Source: Companilactobacillus tucceti DSM 20183
Lineage (GTDB): Bacteria > Bacillota > Bacilli > Lactobacillales > Lactobacillaceae
Direction of reading: 5' to 3'
DNA length: 64,000 nucleotides
Assembly (NCBI RefSeq): GCF_001434665.1
Contig: NZ_AZDG01000010.1
Location: 22,290-86,289 of the forward strand
Position 1 is the stretch's first letter, and the number at the start of each line of letters is the position of its first letter. Of this stretch, positions 18,692 to 27,949 are shown piece by piece. The notes beneath the pieces were generated by a model. It had not been told where the DNA came from and did not search any database. It saw only the letters and a list, made by a program, of their open reading frames with translations. Both the position numbers and the translations under genes were made by a program.

Positions 18692-19909
18692 CTAAAGTAA
18701 GCTATTGATATTTTCTTGATTACTTTCCATAAAATGATCACCATGTTCAATTGTTGTAATCTTTACTCCAGCAAGAGATCTCTCAATTAAACCATCAATA
18801 TCCAAGACACTTTCAAATTTACGTGTTTTTTCAACATTAGGTCTAGTTTTAGGACTAGGTGGGGCAAAAACTGTACAACAGTCTTCAAATGGTTGAATAG
18901 ATAAATTAAATGTATCGATTTTTTCAGCAATTCTAATAATTTCTGTCTTATCCATTGTTGCAACGGGACGAAGAATTGGTGTAGTTGTTACATCATTTAT
19001 AGCCATCATGCTCTCTAAAGTTTGTGAAGCAACTTGCCCCACAGCTTCACCATTGAAAATAGCTAAAGCATGTTCTTTCTCACGTAAAATATCCGTTAAT
19101 CTAAGCATAAAACGACGTTGAATCGTCATTAAGTATCCTTCTGGTACGGATGCTTTGATAGTTTCTTGAATCTCTGCGAATGGAACTTCAATAAATTTGA
19201 TATTTCCACCAAAAGCAGTCAATTTACTCGTTAGTTCTTTAGCTTTATTTAATGCTTGTTCTGATGTGTATGGAGGACTGTAGAAATGAACCATTTCAAT
19301 ATCCACTCCACGCTTCAAAGCATAATATCCAGCAACTGGTGAATCAATACCACCGGACAACATAAGCATTGCTTTCCCAGCAGTACCAACTGGTAATCCA
19401 CCAGCACCTTTAATAGTTAAGTAAGATAGATAAATTCCATCTTGTCTAACTTCAACAGAAATCTTAATATCTGGACGTTTCATTTCAACATCAATGCCAG
19501 GAAATTCATCACAAATTGCATCCCCAAGTTGAAGATTGATTTGATTAGTATCCAAATAATAACTATGATCTGAACGCTTAGTACCCACTTTAAAACTCAT
19601 TCCAGGTTTATAAGCTTCATGCATCATTTCGATAGCTTTTTTCTTAACATCCTCAAAATCTTTTGAGACTTCAACACTCAATGAAAAAGTTTGAATCCCA
19701 AAAACATTTTTTAGTTTTTCCATAACTGGTTTTGCGTCAACACCATTTAGTTCAATATGTAGACGATCACGATGTGGTCTCATTCTTAAATCAGGGTAAT
19801 CTTTCAAAACTCTAGCGACATTACCATGTAAGCGGTCGATGAAGCTCTTACGATTTTTACCCTTTGTTGATAGCTCACCATAGCGAACCATAATTTCAGT
19901 ATATTCCAT
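18692..19909 (-). CDS. thiI: tRNA 4-thiouridine synthase ThiI
   Basis: A 405-residue enzyme that adenylates and thiolates U8 of tRNA. It has the N-terminal ferredoxin-like plus THUMP region (about 1-165) and the PP-loop ATP pyrophosphatase motif SGGIDS (185-190). The C-terminal rhodanese domain of the E. coli enzyme is absent, the usual short form in Firmicutes, where the adjacent cysteine desulfurase supplies sulfur. It follows that gene by 29 bp, forming an obvious pair. Confidence 0.95.
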   Translation of the reverse strand: MEYTEIMVRYGELSTKGKNRKSFIDRLHGNVARVLKDYPDLRMRPHRDRLHIELNGVDAKPVMEKLKNVFGIQTFSLSVEVSKDFEDVKKKAIEMMHEAYKPGMSFKVGTKRSDHSYYLDTNQINLQLGDAICDEFPGIDVEMKRPDIKISVEVRQDGIYLSYLTIKGAGGLPVGTAGKAMLMLSGGIDSPVAGYYALKRGVDIEMVHFYSPPYTSEQALNKAKELTSKLTAFGGNIKFIEVPFAEIQETIKASVPEGYLMTIQRRFMLRLTDILREKEHALAIFNGEAVGQVASQTLESMMAINDVTTTPILRPVATMDKTEIIRIAEKIDTFNLSIQPFEDCCTVFAPPSPKTRPNVEKTRKFESVLDIDGLIERSLAGVKITTIEHGDHFMESNQENINSLL

Positions 19910-19938
19910 TAAATTCTCCTAGTTTTGTTTCTAAAAAC

Positions 19939-21084
19939 TTAATTCAAAATTTGAAAATGATCATGGATCTGATCTAAATTCTTAATGAATTTCTTCATTT
20001 CAGCTTCAGTATTATTCTCATCTAAACTAACTCGAAAAGCACTTGTAGCAACTTTTTCCGGAGTGCTCATTGCCTTTAAAGTACTAGATTCCAAACCCTT
20101 TTTAGATGAACAAGCACTTGTTGTTGAAATATAAATGTCACGATCCTCAAATGTATGAACAACCGTTTCACCTCGAACACCATCAATCGTGAAGCAGATA
20201 ATATGCGGTGCAAAATCATCTGATATCTTTGAGAATACGTGAGTATTTGAAAGGCCTTCGATATGATTGATCAATTCGGATTTTAATTTTAACATTTTTT
20301 CAGCTTTTTGAGCTTCGTTATCTTTTAATAAACGTAAAGCCTTGGCCATAGCAGCAATAGCTGGTGTATTTTCAGTACCACTTCTAAGATTTTTTTCTTG
20401 GCCTCCACCAGCCATAAGTGGCTCCAATTGCTTACCAGATTTCATATAAATAAATCCAATCCCACGTGGTGCATGGAATTTATGACCTGAAAACGTGTAA
20501 AAATCAACACGGGAATCAATAAATTTATCATCTATATTCTTTCCAATAGCTTGAGTTCCGTCAACATGGTAACTGATGTTTGGGTAATCATCCAAAACAC
20601 GTGCCATTTCATGTATCGGTTGAATAGAACCGATTTCATTATTAACCGCCATTGTTGACACAAGAATCGTATCGTCTCTAATAGCGTCCTTTAAATCACT
20701 TGCACTAACATGACCTGTCTTATCTACTGGCAAGTATGTTACTTCATAACCAAGTTCTTCCAATTGATGCATCGAATTCATTACTGAAGGATGTTCAATT
20801 GAAGTAGTAATAATATGTTTACCAAATTCACGTTTTTTAAAAGCAGTTCCTTTTATGATCCAGTTGTTTCCTTCTGTACCACCACTTGTAAATACTACCT
20901 CATAGGGTTTAAATCCCATAAGTTGAGCAATTTGCTTACGTGATGTTTCCAATAACTCATAAGCTTTTAAACCTAACTTATGTAAACTAGATGGATTACC
21001 AAAGTAATTCAAACTAGCAGCGTTATATGTTTGTAAAACAGATTCCTCAATTTTTGTTGTTGCACTATTATCAAAATAAATCAT
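19939..21084 (-). CDS. Cysteine desulfurase (IscS/NifS-like, ThiI partner)
   Basis: A PLP enzyme (381 residues) that takes sulfur from cysteine as a persulfide. The PLP lysine lies in SGHKFHAPRG (Lys202) and the active-site cysteine in TTSACSSKKG (Cys325), in a short mobile loop. Location directly before thiI suggests the NifZ/IscS2-like role of feeding tRNA thiolation. I choose the ATG at 21084; the GTG five codons earlier overlaps the GGTGGG Shine-Dalgarno. Confidence 0.94.
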   Translation of the reverse strand: MIYFDNSATTKIEESVLQTYNAASLNYFGNPSSLHKLGLKAYELLETSRKQIAQLMGFKPYEVVFTSGGTEGNNWIIKGTAFKKREFGKHIITTSIEHPSVMNSMHQLEELGYEVTYLPVDKTGHVSASDLKDAIRDDTILVSTMAVNNEIGSIQPIHEMARVLDDYPNISYHVDGTQAIGKNIDDKFIDSRVDFYTFSGHKFHAPRGIGFIYMKSGKQLEPLMAGGGQEKNLRSGTENTPAIAAMAKALRLLKDNEAQKAEKMLKLKSELINHIEGLSNTHVFSKISDDFAPHIICFTIDGVRGETVVHTFEDRDIYISTTSACSSKKGLESSTLKAMSTPEKVATSAFRVSLDENNTEAEMKKFIKNLDQIHDHFQILN

Positions 21085-21101
21085 ATTTTTTCCCACCAAA
21101 T

Positions 21102-21120
21102 AAAAAAGGCCCTCAGGCCT
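21102..21120 (-). terminator. Intrinsic terminator after ezrA
   Basis: On the minus strand AGGCC-TGA-GGGCCT followed by TTTTTTA. The hairpin lies between ezrA and the cysteine desulfurase gene, close to the latter's Shine-Dalgarno. Confidence 0.65.
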
Positions 21121-21158
21121 AAAATTTCATCTCTTATACGATACATCAAAACGATTAA

Positions 21159-22847
21159 TTATGCATTAATTGTCTCTTTAATTCTTTCAACTGATCCTGG
21201 TTCAACACGTTCCAATTCTTTGGAAATTATTTCAACTGCTTTGTTGTAATCGTAATCATTATCAAAGATAGATTTTGAACGTTCCAATTGATCTTTAAAG
21301 TTATCGTCATGATTACCATATCTATTAGCATATTGTAATAATTTTTCAGCTAAACTTACTTTTTGCTTTAATTCGGTTGTCTTTTGAACTAAATTCTCCA
21401 AATCTTCCTGCGCAACAATGACTTGTTTACTAATATCTTCCATATTAATTTGCTTAGAACCTAACTCGTCATATAATTTATTGATCTCGTCGTAAACCAT
21501 ATAGAAATAATCCAAGTAATAATCTGGCAAGCCATTTAGTCTCAATTGTTCAACGATCTTCTTTTGAATTTCTAAACGTTTAGAATATTGATTTACACTA
21601 TTAATCGCAATACTCTCACTGGAAACCATCTGATTCAAGCTATCATTGATCGACTTTTCCTCTTCTTCAATTCGATCAAGTTTTTCAATGATATCCTTGA
21701 AGGTAACTTCAGCGTGAGAATATACAACCTTTTTATCAGCAATGTCTTGAACTTCTTGGTCATAATCTTCTCTCAGACTGATCAATTCCTTACGATTATC
21801 TTCAATTTCATTTGTATCATTTTTCTTTAAAATATAGTGTTCTTCTAATTCTTGCATTCTATGTTCTAGTTTATTGTGTTGATAATTGGCATGATTAATA
21901 TAGTCTAATACCGGTTTTTGTTGCTTTAGGACACTTTGTTTTGCTTCAACCTCAAGTGTCAAAATGTCATAAAGATTTTCAATCTTTTCCTTTATATCGT
22001 CATTTAACTTGCTAGTATCATCAAAATCTAGTTCACCTAAAGCATTATCCGATTTAATCATATTCTCTTGAACACTATTCATTAAATCAGCAATATTATC
22101 CTCAAATTGATATTGTTGATTTAATAATTTTTGATAAACATCGTTAATTTCTTCTACTTGTCCAGGAAATACTTCATTTAAATCATGATGTAGTGGTTCT
22201 ATCACTTTGAGTTGATCGGTTATCAATGCAATCTTCACTCTTGCATCATCCAAATATTGGCTGGCCTCTAGATGATCACCATTTTTAGTAGAAGTTTCTT
22301 CTTCATCTAATAGTGTCGCAACTTCTGAAAGTTCATCTTCCAAATTATCCGCTGCAGAACCATAATCAAATGATTGAGTTAATACTTGCTTACGCAATAA
22401 TTGATAGTTCTTATGCAATTCATCACGACGTAAAGCATTTTGCTCGTCACTATTTGATAAGTTATCTAATGAAGATTCTATTTCACTGAATTTAGATTCA
22501 ACATCTGATATTCTTGTTGCTATTGCCTTAAGTTGCTTATTTGCCCCAAAAACTCTAAATTGGGTATTCTTATAATCAGCTTTACGCATATCAGTAGAAA
22601 TATCAGGTACCACTTCATTCAATTCTTGAAAATATTCTTTTTTTACACTAACAAAGCGCTCACTACTGGAACCTGTCAGATTCATATCTTCGATTTTTTT
22701 TATTTTATCTTTAAAGCGGTCTTCCTTTAAATCAGTTATATTGTCCTTGTAGCCATTCAATACACCGGCATTTTTCTTTTGCAAGAACCACATATACCAT
22801 AAGAAAATCAGCACCAATAAGATAATTACAATAATAATTATAGACAC
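21159..22847 (-). CDS. ezrA: Septation ring formation regulator EzrA
   Basis: A membrane-anchored spectrin-like protein that restrains and positions FtsZ rings. The N-terminal membrane helix (SIIIIVIILLVLIFLWYMW) is followed by about 540 residues of almost continuous helical coiled coil rich in Glu, Lys, Leu and Asn. Length (about 562 residues) matches the family. I prefer the GTG at 22847, which has AGGGG 7 nt upstream, over the ATG at 22877, which lacks a good ribosome site. Confidence 0.92.
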   Translation of the reverse strand: MSIIIIVIILLVLIFLWYMWFLQKKNAGVLNGYKDNITDLKEDRFKDKIKKIEDMNLTGSSSERFVSVKKEYFQELNEVVPDISTDMRKADYKNTQFRVFGANKQLKAIATRISDVESKFSEIESSLDNLSNSDEQNALRRDELHKNYQLLRKQVLTQSFDYGSAADNLEDELSEVATLLDEEETSTKNGDHLEASQYLDDARVKIALITDQLKVIEPLHHDLNEVFPGQVEEINDVYQKLLNQQYQFEDNIADLMNSVQENMIKSDNALGELDFDDTSKLNDDIKEKIENLYDILTLEVEAKQSVLKQQKPVLDYINHANYQHNKLEHRMQELEEHYILKKNDTNEIEDNRKELISLREDYDQEVQDIADKKVVYSHAEVTFKDIIEKLDRIEEEEKSINDSLNQMVSSESIAINSVNQYSKRLEIQKKIVEQLRLNGLPDYYLDYFYMVYDEINKLYDELGSKQINMEDISKQVIVAQEDLENLVQKTTELKQKVSLAEKLLQYANRYGNHDDNFKDQLERSKSIFDNDYDYNKAVEIISKELERVEPGSVERIKETINA

Positions 22848-22956
22848 ATTTACACCCCTAATGATGTTACTTAACATTCATACTCAAAATTATAACAAAG
22901 ATTTATACTACTATTACTGATAGCAAGCATTCATAATAAAGTTTTAAATATTTACT

Positions 22957-22985
22957 TTGACAATGGTTAATATTCACGTTACACT
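22957..22985 (+). promoter_or_regulatory. Promoter of rpsD
   Basis: Consensus TTGACA (22957-22962) and TACACT (22980-22985) separated by 17 bp. It predicts a start near 22992 and therefore a 165-nt untranslated leader before rpsD. Confidence 0.75.
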
Positions 22986-22991
22986 AGTCTT

Positions 22992-23157
22992 CGTGTAAAA
23001 TATGCAGCAAAGAGCGGCAAGAACGTCAACAGTTAAAGGCTTTTAGTTCGATTAGTAACCTGTGGCTGCACATGGCGAAGATCGTAACGATAACTGCACG
23101 AATGCTAAACTCTTGTTAATTATTTTACTCCATTACAACTTTGGAGGAATTTTATTT
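22992..23157 (+). promoter_or_regulatory. Long structured 5' leader of rpsD
   Basis: About 165 nt between the promoter and the rpsD start, with no credible gene. It contains potential stem sequences such as GTGGCTGCAC and GTAACGATAACTGCACG. In Bacillus the S4 protein represses its own mRNA through such a leader; the length and location fit the same control here, but I could not align it to a known S4-binding fold. Confidence 0.5.
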
Positions 23158-23766
23158 ATGTCTAGATATACAGGACCTCGTTGGAAATTATCTCGTCGTT
23201 TAGGTATTTCCCTATCAGGATCAGGAAAAGAAATCGCACGTCGTAACTATGCACCAGGTCAACATGGACCAAATAGTCGTCGTAAGATCTCAGAATATGG
23301 TCAACAATTAACAGAAAAGCAAAAATTGCGTTTCATGTATGACGTTAACGAACGCCAATTCCGTAACCTCTTCTTACGTGCCGGTAAGCTTGAAGGTATC
23401 CACGGTGTTAACTTGATGATTCTTCTTGAAACAAGACTTGATAACGTTGTTTACAGATTAGGTTTAGCAAGTTCACGTCCACAAGCTCGTCAACTTGTAA
23501 ACCATGGTCACATCACTGTTGATGGTAAACGTGTTGATATTCCATCATACGAAGTACAAATTGGTCAAAAGATCAGCCTTCGCGAAAAGTCAAAAGACTT
23601 GGCTATCGTTAAGGAAAACCTTGAAAATGTTGTTGGTCGCCCTGGCTTTGTTAGCTTTGACGATAACACATTGACAGGTTCTCTAGTACGTAACCCAGAA
23701 CGTAACGAACTAGAACCAAATATTGACGAATCACTAGTTGTTGAATACTACAACCAAATCCTTTAA
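23158..23766 (+). CDS. rpsD: Small ribosomal subunit protein uS4
   Basis: A primary 16S rRNA-binding protein of 202 residues that begins 30S assembly. It starts [20 protein letters not shown] after a perfect GGAGGA, and includes the S4 RNA-binding domain ([20 protein letters not shown] and [14 protein letters not shown]). The frame is open 96 nt further upstream, but that part has no ribosome site and does not match the family. Codon use is strongly biased, as for highly expressed genes. Confidence 0.98.
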   Translation: MSRYTGPRWKLSRRLGISLSGSGKEIARRNYAPGQHGPNSRRKISEYGQQLTEKQKLRFMYDVNERQFRNLFLRAGKLEGIHGVNLMILLETRLDNVVYRLGLASSRPQARQLVNHGHITVDGKRVDIPSYEVQIGQKISLREKSKDLAIVKENLENVVGRPGFVSFDDNTLTGSLVRNPERNELEPNIDESLVVEYYNQIL

Positions 23767-23777
23767 TATTTATATTC

Positions 23778-23804
23778 AAACATCCACTTGGTGGGTGTTT
23801 TTTT
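23778..23804 (+). terminator. Intrinsic terminator after rpsD
   Basis: Hairpin ACATCCAC-TTG-GTGGGTGT followed by T7, 12 nt after the rpsD stop. Confidence 0.88.
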
Positions 23805-23810
23805 ATACGA

Positions 23811-23841
23811 AAAAAACAGGTCGCCTAATTGGCGACCTGTT
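23811..23841 (-). terminator. Intrinsic terminator embedded in the end of the DUF1054 gene
   Basis: AACAGGTCGCC and GGCGACCTGTT form an 11-bp stem; the minus-strand reading is followed by a T run. The TAG stop codon of the DUF1054 gene lies in the loop, so the upstream arm encodes the last residues. Confidence 0.85.
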
Positions 23842-24430
23842 CATTTATTTCTACCATAAATTGAACTAATTTCATGAACTTATCAAAAAGTAACTTATCG
23901 AAGTCTCCTCTTTCAACAATTTCAGAGTCTTTATTAAGAGTAAATCCAATTACAAAATCACTTGATTTAACCGACGTATATCTTTTTAGTATTTTTTTGT
24001 ATGAATCACTTGCAGTAAATAATTCTGGTTGAGTGTGATCATTAGATACTCCCCAACCTCCATCAATTATTCTCTTTTCTAAATCTTGTATTATAGGATA
24101 ATATTCTGGTCTCTTATTTATATCTGCCAATAAACTAAAAGTAATAAAATATCTATCGGGCCATAATCCCAATTCAACATGCGGAGTTTTCTTATACCCT
24201 CTTTTATTTTGATTTATTGCTAACCAAGTATCAGGTGGCGGATTTTTTGTCCTACGCTGATGTTTAGCTATTTTCATATAAAATTTAGACTGATATTTTT
24301 CTTCCAGTGCTGATAACAATTCATCACCAAATTTTTGAAACTTTGGATCAAGTTGTTGTCGTATCAATTGTAAACGACCAGATAACGTATCATCTTCAAA
24401 AACTTCAAAATCATTTTTCTTAAACATCAT
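23825..24430 (-). CDS. DUF1054 family protein (YktB-like)
   Basis: A 201-residue soluble protein of the DUF1054 (YktB) family, whose function is unknown. It starts MMFKKNDFEVFEDDTLSGRL and contains the typical middle segment AKHQRRTKNPPPDTWLAIN and HVELGLWPDRYFITFSLLAD. AGGA lies 5 nt before the first ATG; a longer reading frame upstream lacks a ribosome site. It is divergent from rarA with only about 50 bp between starts. Confidence 0.9.
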   Translation of the reverse strand: MMFKKNDFEVFEDDTLSGRLQLIRQQLDPKFQKFGDELLSALEEKYQSKFYMKIAKHQRRTKNPPPDTWLAINQNKRGYKKTPHVELGLWPDRYFITFSLLADINKRPEYYPIIQDLEKRIIDGGWGVSNDHTQPELFTASDSYKKILKRYTSVKSSDFVIGFTLNKDSEIVERGDFDKLLFDKFMKLVQFMVEINEQVAN

Positions 24431-24478
24431 ATTCTTCCTTTGTTGTAGAATATACATATTGATTATATAGGAGGTATT

Positions 24479-25783
24479 ATGCAAAAACCACTAGCATATC
24501 GAATGCGACCAACTAATATCGATGAAATAGTAGGTCAACAACACTTAGTTGGAACTAATAAAATCATCCGTAGAATGGTTGAAGCTAAGATGTTATCTTC
24601 GATGATTCTTTACGGACCACCTGGCATTGGGAAAACTAGTATTGCCAGTGCAATAGCTGGTAGCACTAAGTATGCCTTTAGAAAATTAAATGCTGCTACA
24701 GATAGTAAAAAAGATTTACAAATCGTTGCTGAAGAAGCAAAAATGAGTGGTACGGTTGTTCTACTTTTAGATGAAATTCACCGATTAGATAAGACAAAAC
24801 AAGATTTTTTATTACCCTTATTAGAAAGTGGATCAATTATTTTAATTGGTGCTACAACTGAAAATCCATATATCAATATAAGCCCTGCTATTCGTTCTAG
24901 AGTGCAAATATTCGAATTACATCCGTTGTCACCAGATGATCTAAAAAAAGCCGTCAAGCGTGCTTTAAATGATGATAAAAACGGTTTGGGTAAGTATGAT
25001 GTTAAAATTGATGAATTGGCACTAAATACATTAGTTGAATCCACTAATGGGGATCTACGAAGCATATTAAATGGATTAGAACTATCTGTCTTATCCACCA
25101 AAAAAAATGAGAATGGAACAATACATTTAAAACTTCATGATATTGAAGAATCCATTCAAAAAAAGGCTATTTCAGCTGATAAGGATGGAGATAGTCATTA
25201 CGATGTGATATCAGCTTTCCAAAAATCTATTCGTGGAAGTGACCCAGACGCAGCACTCCATTACCTAGCAAGATTACTAGAAGCTGGGGAACTAACAATT
25301 GCTATCAGAAGACTACTCGTTTGCGCATATGAGGATATCGGATTGGCAAATCCACAAGCATGCTCTCGTGCAGTACAAGCAGCACAAGTAGCACAAATGG
25401 TTGGACTTCCTGAAGCTCGTATACCTTTGGCCAATGCCGTTATTGATTTATGTTTATGTCCTAAATCTAATTCCGCCATGGATGCAATAGACTCTGCATT
25501 AGCTGATGTTAGATCTGGTAAAGCTAACTCTATACCAGATGACTTAAAAGATGCCCACTATAGTGGAGCCAAGAAATTAGGCCACGGTGTGGGATACAAA
25601 TACCCTCACAATTATCCAAATGATTGGGTAAAACAACAATATCTTCCAAATAATTTAATCAATACTACATACTACCAACCTAAAAACACTGGTAAATATG
25701 AACAAGCACTTAATATGCGATTGAATCAATTAAACGATTGGAAGAAAAAAACAAATTGGAGTAATAAAGAACATGATGATTAA
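24479..25783 (+). CDS. rarA: Replication-associated recombination protein RarA (MgsA) AAA+ ATPase
   Basis: A AAA+ ATPase of 434 residues related to clamp-loader subunits that acts at stalled forks. Walker A is YGPPGIGKTS, Walker B is LLLDEIHRLD, and sensor 1 is IGATTENPY. The C-terminal MgsA region contains AYEDIGLANPQACSRAVQAAQ and the end motif YKYPHNYPNDWVKQQYLP. The start follows AGGAGGT at ideal spacing. Confidence 0.96.
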   Translation: MQKPLAYRMRPTNIDEIVGQQHLVGTNKIIRRMVEAKMLSSMILYGPPGIGKTSIASAIAGSTKYAFRKLNAATDSKKDLQIVAEEAKMSGTVVLLLDEIHRLDKTKQDFLLPLLESGSIILIGATTENPYINISPAIRSRVQIFELHPLSPDDLKKAVKRALNDDKNGLGKYDVKIDELALNTLVESTNGDLRSILNGLELSVLSTKKNENGTIHLKLHDIEESIQKKAISADKDGDSHYDVISAFQKSIRGSDPDAALHYLARLLEAGELTIAIRRLLVCAYEDIGLANPQACSRAVQAAQVAQMVGLPEARIPLANAVIDLCLCPKSNSAMDAIDSALADVRSGKANSIPDDLKDAHYSGAKKLGHGVGYKYPHNYPNDWVKQQYLPNNLINTTYYQPKNTGKYEQALNMRLNQLNDWKKKTNWSNKEHDD

Positions 25784-26054
25784 GATTTTAATGGCACTAT
25801 TTATTTTATTCTTACTAGCCCTTTCCTATAATCTGTGGTATCACAGTGATAAAAAATTTTTAATTTACTCACCTGATGAAAATTCAACTCTTAAATCGGC
25901 AATGAGAATTACTTCGGTGCTTTTGGTTGTCATATCAGTTGTTGGCGTTATCATATTATTAGTAGGTAATGAAAAAGCAAACTTCATTACTTTACTTCTA
26001 GGTAGTCTAACAGCAGCTATATTTTCAATTTATTTAGCAAATATTAACAGATAG
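25773..26054 (+). CDS. Small membrane protein of unknown function
   Basis: A 93-residue protein with three hydrophobic segments: residues 1-20, about 45-66 and about 70-90. A polar loop (YHSDKKFLIYSPDENSTLK) follows the first. It overlaps the end of rarA by 11 nt, so it is probably translated from the same mRNA (GGAG lies 11 nt upstream). I do not recognise the family confidently; location downstream of rarA is the only functional hint. Confidence 0.7.
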   Translation: MMIKILMALFILFLLALSYNLWYHSDKKFLIYSPDENSTLKSAMRITSVLLVVISVVGVIILLVGNEKANFITLLLGSLTAAIFSIYLANINR

Positions 26055-26093
26055 CTGTATTTATTTTTCCGAATAAACTAAAATATAAGTATA

Positions 26094-26110
26094 GGTATAG
26101 TACTTATACC
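26094..26110. promoter_or_regulatory. Inverted repeat upstream of uspA
   Basis: GGTATA-GTACT-TATACC is a perfect 6-bp dyad with a 5-nt centre, 23 bp before the uspA start. It could be an operator or part of the promoter region; no regulator can be named. Confidence 0.4.
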
Positions 26111-26132
26111 AATACAATAACGGGGTGATATT

Positions 26133-26612
26133 ATGTTACAACAATACAAAAACATTCTCGTACCAATTGACGGATCATTTGAAGCTGAATTAGCTTTTAA
26201 AAAAGCTGTTGAAGTTGCAAAAAGAAACAAAGCCGCAGTTCATTTACTACATGTAATCGATACTCGTGCTTTTCAAAATGTTTCCAGTTTTGATTCTACA
26301 ATGGTAGAACAAATTACAGAAAAGGCTAAAGAAACTGTTAAAGGTTATGTTAAAACAGCAAAAGAAGCTGGATTAACAGAAATTGACTATAGCATCGAGT
26401 ATGGAGCCCCTAAAGCAATCATTGCTAATGACTTCCCTAAGAAATTAGGAATTGATTTAGTTATGATCGGTGCAACTGGTTTAAATGCAATGGAAAGATT
26501 ATTGATCGGTTCTGTTACTGAATATGTAACAAGAACAGCGGCATGTGATGTGTTAGTTGTTAGAACTGACTTAGATAACAATCCTATTAAAGACGTTAAG
26601 AAAAAGAAATAA
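26133..26612 (+). CDS. Universal stress protein, UspA family
   Basis: A single-domain UspA protein (159 residues). The ATP-binding signature GATG-(9 residues)-GS is intact in GATGLNAMERLLIGSVTE, and the N-terminal strand reads NILVPIDGSFEAE. Nucleotide-binding Usp proteins of this kind form dimers in the cytoplasm and are induced by stress. The C-terminus is Lys-rich (KDVKKKK). It is preceded by GGGGTGATATT and followed by a strong terminator, so it is a single-gene unit. Confidence 0.93.
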   Translation: MLQQYKNILVPIDGSFEAELAFKKAVEVAKRNKAAVHLLHVIDTRAFQNVSSFDSTMVEQITEKAKETVKGYVKTAKEAGLTEIDYSIEYGAPKAIIANDFPKKLGIDLVMIGATGLNAMERLLIGSVTEYVTRTAACDVLVVRTDLDNNPIKDVKKKK

Positions 26613-26620
26613 TAAAAAAT

Positions 26621-26662
26621 AAAAAAGTGAGCCGGATTTTTAAAATCCAGCTCACTTTTTTT
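26621..26662. terminator. Bidirectional intrinsic terminator between uspA and the XRE regulator
   Basis: AAAAAGTGAGC-C-GGATTTT and AAAATCC-A-GCTCACTTTTTTT form a long stem with A and T runs on both sides, between converging genes. Confidence 0.9.
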
Positions 26663-26681
26663 ATTTGAAATTAATAATTAG

Positions 26682-27545
26682 TTAGTTGTTAAATACATTA
26701 AAATCTACATCTTTAATCTTCTCTTTTAATTTTTCAAAGATTTTCTTATTATCAATAATGCTTGAAAGTACATAAGCCTTGATATAATTCTCATCGGCTT
26801 TTTTACCTTCGCGGGTACCAGCTTCAGCTAAAGAACTATACATCTCATCTAGTTTGAACAATGATTGCTCTTTTCTAGCGATATAGATACCTTCACTAGC
26901 GTAATCTGCTGCTCTCTCATTATCACCCAGATTCAGAGAAAGATCAGACATGTTAGCATAAATTGAAATACTATCATGATAGTTTTCATCGCTAATTTTT
27001 TCGACGCTAGCTTTGATTAAATCTTTAGCTTGTTCAAAGTATACCTTTGCTTCATCAGTTGATTTCTTATTGACATAAGCTTTAGCGGTGTAAATATCAA
27101 TTAAGATATCATACATGTCAACGTTCGCAATATTGACATTCATCGCACGGTTAAAATCAAAAATTGCTTTGTCGTAATTCTTGCTGAGTTCATATTCTAC
27201 TAACCCATTGAAGAAATGAATCAACTTGATTTCTTGCTTATTATTGATATTGATATCATTTAACTTATTGAGCTTATCTTCAATAGCTTGATAATCGTCA
27301 AAGTAAAATGATTTTTTTATATCACTGATAATTGAATAAATCTGACTATCGTCATTGACGATAACGAGGTTCATTGTGATACCCAGTCTTTCACAAATGC
27401 GAACCAAGATTTCCATACTTGGAATCTTATTTTTTTTCTCGATCAAACTAACAGTTGCCTGTGTGCATATGCCATCGGCCAGCTCAGATTGAGAAATTCC
27501 TCTGAGCTTTCTGTAATGGCGAATTTTTTCACCTAAGATTTTCAT
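26682..27545 (-). CDS. XRE-type regulator with TPR-like domain (PlcR/Rgg-like)
   Basis: A 287-residue protein with an N-terminal helix-turn-helix at about 5-60 (YRKLRGISQSELADGI, then ATVSLIEKKNKIP). About 220 residues of helical repeats resembling tetratricopeptide repeats follow. This architecture is that of RRNPP regulators (Rgg, PlcR, PrgX), which sense short exported peptides. No pheromone gene is recognisable next to it, so a peptide-sensing role is inference; it may be a stand-alone regulator with distant targets. Confidence 0.82.
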   Translation of the reverse strand: MKILGEKIRHYRKLRGISQSELADGICTQATVSLIEKKNKIPSMEILVRICERLGITMNLVIVNDDSQIYSIISDIKKSFYFDDYQAIEDKLNKLNDININNKQEIKLIHFFNGLVEYELSKNYDKAIFDFNRAMNVNIANVDMYDILIDIYTAKAYVNKKSTDEAKVYFEQAKDLIKASVEKISDENYHDSISIYANMSDLSLNLGDNERAADYASEGIYIARKEQSLFKLDEMYSSLAEAGTREGKKADENYIKAYVLSSIIDNKKIFEKLKEKIKDVDFNVFNN

Positions 27546-27593
27546 TTTAAACTACCCCATTCATTTATTAATTTCAGGATAATTTAAACAGTT

Positions 27594-27622
27594 CTTAAAA
27601 AAAGTTGCAAGGAATAAGCAAC
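27594..27622 (-). terminator. Weak intrinsic terminator after the gcvH-like gene
   Basis: On the minus strand GTTGC-(9 nt)-GCAAC followed by a T run, 25-50 bp after the stop. The stem is only 5 bp. Confidence 0.5.
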
Positions 27623-27646
27623 AATAAATGTATTGGTTATAATTAT

Positions 27647-27940
27647 TTAATTATTTACTTCAAAAAGCCAAGCATCTTCTTCAGAACCATTTAACAATTC
27701 AGGATTATCAGTTAACTTATCATTGATCTTAACGATTTTACCGGAAACTGGTGATTGTAGTTCTACAACAGCTTTTTGCGCCTCAACCTCACCAGTTGAG
27801 TCCCCAACTTTAATATCATGTCCTAAAATTGGCAAATCGACAAACTTAACTTTACCTAAGGCCTCTTGTCCAACCTTAGTTAATCCAACACGTGTTGTTT
27901 CTTCTCCAACTTTTGTCCATAAATATTTTTTTTCAGACAT
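27647..27940 (-). CDS. GcvH-like lipoyl carrier protein
   Basis: A short (97 residue) lipoyl-domain protein of the glycine cleavage H family. The lipoylation site is Lys56 in EVEAQKAVVELQSPVSG, and the N-terminal YLWTKVGEETTRVGLT is GcvH-like. The other glycine cleavage genes (gcvT, gcvP) are not nearby. In many Firmicutes lacking glycine cleavage, GcvH serves as a relay for lipoate transfer to other complexes; that is a plausible role here. It follows rodA by 9 bp, likely in the same transcript. Confidence 0.87.
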   Translation of the reverse strand: MSEKKYLWTKVGEETTRVGLTKVGQEALGKVKFVDLPILGHDIKVGDSTGEVEAQKAVVELQSPVSGKIVKINDKLTDNPELLNGSEEDAWLFEVNN

Positions 27941-27949
27941 ACTCTTTAC

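Noticed and set aside
23062..23157. N-terminal extension of uS4 by 32 residues
   Set aside because: It lies in the leader, has no ribosome site, and does not match the uS4 family start MSRYTGP.
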